Shown here piece after piece: positions 1 through 5,704 of a stretch of 5,704 nucleotides of DNA. The DNA is from an uncultured Acidobacteriota bacterium (lineage in GTDB: Bacteria > Acidobacteriota > Blastocatellia > RBC074): the NCBI GenBank assembly GCA_937967285.1, contig CALBSU010000552.1:1-5704 (forward strand), read 5' to 3'. The notes beneath the pieces were generated by a model that was not told the DNA's origin, ran no database searches, and was given only the letters and a program-made list of their open reading frames with translations. The position numbers were made by a program, and so were the translations under genes. How positions within the stretch are numbered: position 1 is the first letter of the stretch; every line of letters starts with the position of its first letter.

Positions 1-2222
<2,222 letters not shown>

Positions 2223-2302
2223 ATCGATTTTTATCTATTGCGTCGGTTCCCTATACTTTCAAGCTCTTGCAAGGGGGCGTGACAGCAGCACCGGGTAATA
2301 TC

Positions 2303-2322
2303 GTGAAGCGGTTTCACTTCAC
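2303..2322. promoter_or_regulatory. Inverted repeat GTGAA-N5-TTCAC with an extra TTCAC, possible operator
   Basis: GTGAA (2303-2307), a 5-base spacer and TTCAC (2313-2317) form a perfect 5-bp dyad, and a second TTCAC follows at once (2318-2322). The site lies in the 266-base region between the divergent glycosyltransferase and NlpC/P60 genes, where a regulator could act on either. The arm length and spacing suit a small dimeric DNA-binding protein, but I do not recognise a named operator. A 5-bp dyad can occur by chance. Confidence 0.25.
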
Positions 2323-2335
2323 AGGGCCACTCAGT

Positions 2336-2370
2336 ATAGCCCCGCAGCACGGAATTGGCTATGTTTTTTT
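2336..2370 (+). terminator. Hairpin plus T7 run: intrinsic terminator or attenuator
   Basis: ATAGCC (2336-2341) pairs with GGCTAT (2357-2362). Inside it CCG (2342-2344) pairs with CGG (2350-2352) around a CAGCA loop, leaving AATT as a bulge. After one G come seven T (2364-2370). This is the layout of a rho-independent terminator read rightwards. No gene lies upstream of it on the + strand, so it would end either a short leader/small RNA begun in 2223-2335 or transcription leaking from outside. A competing stem, GGGC (2324-2327) with GCCC (2339-2342), would block the outer arm, as in attenuators. Structure prediction is by eye only. Confidence 0.5.
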
Positions 2371-2394
2371 AAGAATTTCAGGCCCCTCATTCGC

Positions 2395-2423
2395 GTGACA
2401 AAATTGAGATTTTCGTTTACGAT
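2395..2423 (+). promoter_or_regulatory. Candidate sigma-70 promoter of the NlpC/P60 gene
   Basis: A -35-like GTGACA (2395-2400) and a -10-like TACGAT (2418-2423) are separated by exactly 17 bases. They match the consensus at five of six and four of six positions. Transcription would begin near 2430 and leave a leader of roughly 60 bases before the ATG at 2489. The site lies downstream of the hairpin/T-run at 2336-2370, so it would be insulated from anything read from the left. The assignment rests on consensus matching alone. Confidence 0.4.
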
Positions 2424-2488
2424 CTCCCCATCTTATTTGAACCTTTAAAACAAAATTAGATTTTCACGAAAAAAGGGAGCATCTGAAA

Positions 2489-3085
2489 ATGATGAAAAAC
2501 GTTTTTCGTGCGCTTTTATGTCTTTTGATATCAGGGGCGGTCTGTCTGCCGTCCCTGGCGCAAGTCTACAATGGTCAGAACCGGGTGACATTCGAGGATC
2601 CTCTCGAACTGCCTGAGATCCCGGTTATTGAGCCGGAATCGCTGATCGTGCCCGATTTCAGGCGGAATCTTCTGCTTCCGCCGATCTTCTTCACCAACGA
2701 GACGAGGAAGATGCTCTACAGCGCGATCTCGTCCCGGCTGGGAATCCGTTACCGCTTCTTCGGGACGGATGAGAACGGTTTCGACTGCTCGGGTTTCGTC
2801 TGGCGAGTCTTTCAGGACGCCGGAGCCAGCTTCGACAGAGTGGCTGCCCGGACGCTCTGGCATCAGCTCCCCGAGGCGACCGACGAGGAGAGGATCAAGT
2901 TCGGTACGCTGGTCTTCTTCAACGGTCTGAAGCACGTCGGGATCGTCCGCGACGCCTTCTCCTTCTACCACGCATCCCGCTCGCAGGGGGTCACGCTGTC
3001 GTATTTCGACGGCTACTGGGGCAAACGCCTGACGGGTTTCCGCCGCGCCCCGATCTCTTTCGACTCCGTCATCAATTCGGACTAA
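2489..3085 (+). CDS. Exported NlpC/P60 peptidoglycan endopeptidase (Spr/MepS-like)
   Basis: A 198-residue cysteine peptidase, predicted to cut peptide stems of peptidoglycan in the periplasm. Residues 1-25 form a signal peptide: basic MMKNVFR, then a hydrophobic core, with likely cleavage after SLA or LAQ. There is no proper lipobox, so it is probably soluble rather than a lipoprotein. Residues 26-70 are an acidic, proline-rich linker. The NlpC/P60 domain fills about 72-187: catalytic Cys100 in GFDCSGFVW, His149 in KHVGIV and third polar residue His161 in FYHAS. The Cys-His and His-His spacings of 49 and 12 are close to the 51 and 12 of E. coli Spr. The usual GDL turn reads FGTLVFF (138-144), so its Asp is replaced. 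The start has GGGAG at 2475-2479, nine bases before the ATG; the next codon is also ATG. The gene stands alone, divergent from the glycosyltransferase and convergent with the peroxidase gene. The exact bond cleaved is unknown. Confidence 0.9.
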   Translation: MMKNVFRALLCLLISGAVCLPSLAQVYNGQNRVTFEDPLELPEIPVIEPESLIVPDFRRNLLLPPIFFTNETRKMLYSAISSRLGIRYRFFGTDENGFDCSGFVWRVFQDAGASFDRVAARTLWHQLPEATDEERIKFGTLVFFNGLKHVGIVRDAFSFYHASRSQGVTLSYFDGYWGKRLTGFRRAPISFDSVINSD

Positions 3086-3120
3086 GCATGGAGTACCGGC
3101 TTTCAGCCGGCACTCCATGC
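3086..3120. terminator. Near-perfect hairpin between convergent genes; bidirectional terminator or REP-like palindrome
   Basis: GCATGGAGT (3086-3094) pairs perfectly with ACTCCATGC (3112-3120), and CCGGCT (3096-3101) with AGCCGG (3105-3110). A single A/C mismatch separates the two stems, and TTC is the loop. The stem begins on the base after the TAA of the NlpC/P60 gene and ends six bases from the stop of the leftward peroxidase gene, so it can fold in both transcripts. Neither side has a T-run, so it is not a classical intrinsic terminator. The long arms and tiny loop also fit a dispersed extragenic palindrome that serves as 3' end protection or terminator. Confidence 0.65.
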
Positions 3121-3126
3121 ATTAGG

Positions 3127-3717
3127 CTATTTCAGCGCGGCCTCGACGGCCTGAATCACCTTCGGACTCTCCGGCGTATCGGATGAATCGAATCGCGCGA
3201 CGGGCTTTCCGTTCCTGTCGATCAGGAATTTATTGAAATTCCAGGTGACCCGACCGGCGAAGGCTGGATTGGTCTCCTTCTCGGTCAGAAATCTGTAGAG
3301 CGGATGGATATCGGCTCCCGCGGCGGAAATCTTCGAGAACATCGGGAAGGTGACGTTGTACCGGGTCGAGCAGAAAGTCATGATCTCGGCATCGGTCCCG
3401 GGCTCCTGTCCGCCGAAATTATTGGCCGGGAATCCGACGATGACCAGCCCTTTCGATTTATATCTGTCGTAGAGCGCCTGCAGTCCCTTGTACTGGGGCG
3501 TATAACCGCACTGGCTCGCCACATTCACGATCAGCAGAGCTTTGCCCTTGTACTGAGCGAGACTCGACGGCTTGCCGTCAATGGTCTTGACAGGGATATC
3601 ATAAACGGACTTCATAACCTTCCTCGTCTGAGCGCCCGCCAGGGCTGAAAAGAGAATCAGAAGCGCAGCCGGAAGAACCGCCGCTCCGAACTTCACAAAC
3701 ATCGATCTATCTGCCAT
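3127..3717 (-). CDS. Exported glutathione peroxidase family protein (Cys-type, probably thioredoxin-dependent)
   Basis: A thiol peroxidase of the GPx family that would reduce hydrogen peroxide or lipid peroxides outside the cytoplasm. Of 196 residues, the first 30 or so are a signal peptide (hydrophobic core about 10-27, AGA before Gln30), which makes it longer than the usual cytosolic form of about 160. The peroxidatic residue is Cys70 in NVASQCGYTPQYKGL. Cys116 in EIMTFCSTRY sits where the resolving Cys of yeast Orp1/Gpx3 lies, which suggests an atypical 2-Cys enzyme reduced by a thioredoxin-like protein rather than glutathione. Trp159-Asn160 (TWNFNKFLID) complete the active-site cluster. 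The usual FPCNQFG reads FPANNFG (96-102), so the catalytic Gln is Asn100. The start is supported by AAGGAG at 3723-3728, five bases before the ATG. It is a single gene, convergent with the NlpC/P60 gene and separated from the upstream phosphatase gene by a terminator. Family certain; reductant inferred. Confidence 0.92.
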   Translation of the reverse strand: MADRSMFVKFGAAVLPAALLILFSALAGAQTRKVMKSVYDIPVKTIDGKPSSLAQYKGKALLIVNVASQCGYTPQYKGLQALYDRYKSKGLVIVGFPANNFGGQEPGTDAEIMTFCSTRYNVTFPMFSKISAAGADIHPLYRFLTEKETNPAFAGRVTWNFNKFLIDRNGKPVARFDSSDTPESPKVIQAVEAALK

Positions 3718-3757
3718 CTAAACTCCTTGAACAGGTGGATTACCGACCAGTATTCAG

Positions 3758-3787
3758 ATTAGACCGGAGTTCTGGCGAAAAGACCAA
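3758..3787 (-). promoter_or_regulatory. Candidate promoter of the peroxidase gene
   Basis: On the minus strand TTGGTC (3782-3787) serves as a weak -35 and TCTAAT (3758-3763) as a -10 matching TATAAT at five of six positions, with 18 bases between. Transcription would start near 3751, giving a leader of about 33 bases that contains the AAGGAG ribosome site. The location just downstream of the phosphatase terminator fits an independent transcript. This is consensus matching only. Confidence 0.35.
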
Positions 3788-3796
3788 AGATATGTT

Positions 3797-3836
3797 GAGA
3801 AAAGATGGCGAGGGGCGGCGGAGATCCCGCCGCCCC
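3797..3836 (-). terminator. Intrinsic terminator of the phosphatase gene
   Basis: GGGGCGGCGG (3812-3821) and CCGCCGCCCC (3827-3836) form a perfect 10-bp, all-GC stem around a five-base loop. Read leftwards, the stem starts about 20 bases after the TAG of the phosphatase and is followed by CGCCATCTTTTCTC-type sequence, with a TTTT run at 3800-3803. The T-run is short and set back from the stem, so termination may be less than complete. The leftward neighbour, the peroxidase gene, could then receive some read-through. Confidence 0.65.
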
Positions 3837-3855
3837 GGCTGGTTGTATTGTGGGA

Positions 3856-5529
<1,674 letters not shown>

Positions 5530-5534
5530 ATACA

Positions 5535-5538
5535 CTCC
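5535..5538 (-). promoter_or_regulatory. Ribosome binding site deciding the phosphatase start
   Basis: Minus-strand CCGGAGTGTATATG contains GGAG at 5535-5538, five bases before the ATG at 5527-5529. The longest open frame would begin at GTG (5533-5535), but the last G of GGAG is also the first base of that GTG, so the SD could not serve it. The ATG is therefore the better start, shortening the protein by two residues without affecting the signal peptide. Confidence 0.7.
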
Positions 5539-5648
5539 GGGTAATATCCGTTACGGGCAGCTTTCACGGGGGACGGCCCGGACGGACTTCAATATTCCGA
5601 TAGCCGCCTTGAATCTGACTGTTCCTCGACGGCAAATTTGATGTCCCA

Positions 5649-5678
5649 AGAATAATCCGGCGCGATCACGATTGACAA
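5649..5678 (-). promoter_or_regulatory. Candidate promoter of the phosphatase gene
   Basis: On the minus strand TTGTCA (5673-5678) matches the -35 consensus at five of six positions, and TATTCT (5649-5654) matches the -10 at four of six, with 18 bases between. Transcription would start near 5642 and leave a leader of about 110 bases. The other strand reads TTGACA at 5672-5677, a perfect -35 for a rightward promoter, but no matching -10 follows within the window. No Pho-box-like direct repeats were recognised nearby. Confidence 0.33.
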
Positions 5679-5704
5679 GTCCCGGGAGCGCCGAGCCCCA
5701 GCTC

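Noticed and set aside
2223..2488. Possible known riboswitch (c-di-AMP, c-di-GMP or cobalamin) before the NlpC/P60 gene
   Set aside because: c-di-AMP riboswitches often precede cell-wall hydrolase genes, so I looked for their conserved cores and for those of the other two classes. None could be matched; only a GCCACT-like string was seen, without the rest of a cobalamin core.
2531..3118. A 195-codon minus-strand frame opposite the NlpC/P60 gene
   Set aside because: It is antisense to a gene with intact catalytic residues, and its start lies inside the hairpin at 3086-3120. No protein family is recognisable.
5537..5548. The 12-mer CCGGGTAATATC occurs both here and at 2291-2302
   Set aside because: One or two chance 12-base matches are expected in a window of this size. 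The contexts differ (the 5' edge of one gene versus a mid-intergenic site on the other strand sense), and the match does not extend.
5672..5677. A perfect TTGACA on the + strand as a rightward promoter
   Set aside because: No -10-like hexamer lies 16-18 bases downstream within the window, and no rightward gene is visible. The same bases better serve the leftward phosphatase promoter candidate.

Overview
The window is a chromosomal stretch from a GC-rich, Gram-negative-type bacterium. Coding GC is high, while the spacers are AT-richer. Three of the five proteins carry Sec-type signal peptides, and a Wzm-type glycan exporter is present. The style of the proteins suggests Acidobacteriota: a secreted PafA-type phosphatase with a mature end beginning AQQRRR, a DUF1972 glycosyltransferase and an exported glutathione-peroxidase homologue. 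That placement is inference only, since no rRNA or other marker gene is present.

Layout. Positions 1-195 hold no convincing gene; they contain a G9 tract and a 7-bp tandem repeat that ends next to the permease stop codon. Positions 196-2222 form a leftward two-gene unit: a DUF1972/GT4-like glycosyltransferase, whose TGA overlaps the ATG of an ABC-2 polysaccharide/lipid-glycan export permease. Positions 2223-2488 are a divergent intergenic region. It holds an inverted repeat, a hairpin followed by seven T (a terminator or attenuator on the + strand) and a plausible sigma-70 promoter. Positions 2489-3085 encode a rightward exported NlpC/P60 (Spr/MepS-like) peptidoglycan endopeptidase. A near-perfect hairpin (3086-3120) fills the gap to a convergent, exported, Cys-type glutathione peroxidase homologue (3127-3717, leftward). 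A strong hairpin terminator (3812-3836) separates it from a leftward PafA-type alkaline phosphatase (3856-5529). The positions 5530-5704 form that gene's upstream region.

How it fits together. The genes share a cell-envelope theme: glycan assembly and export, peptidoglycan cleavage, periplasmic peroxide detoxification and periplasmic phosphate release. Only the glycosyltransferase and permease look co-transcribed. The other three appear to be single-gene units with their own candidate promoters and terminators. I found no CRISPR array, tRNA, rRNA, transposase or obvious new multi-gene system. The best leads are the hairpin plus T-run with a competing stem upstream of the NlpC/P60 gene, the convergent-gene palindrome that resembles a dispersed element, and the exact residue spacing of the PafA active site.
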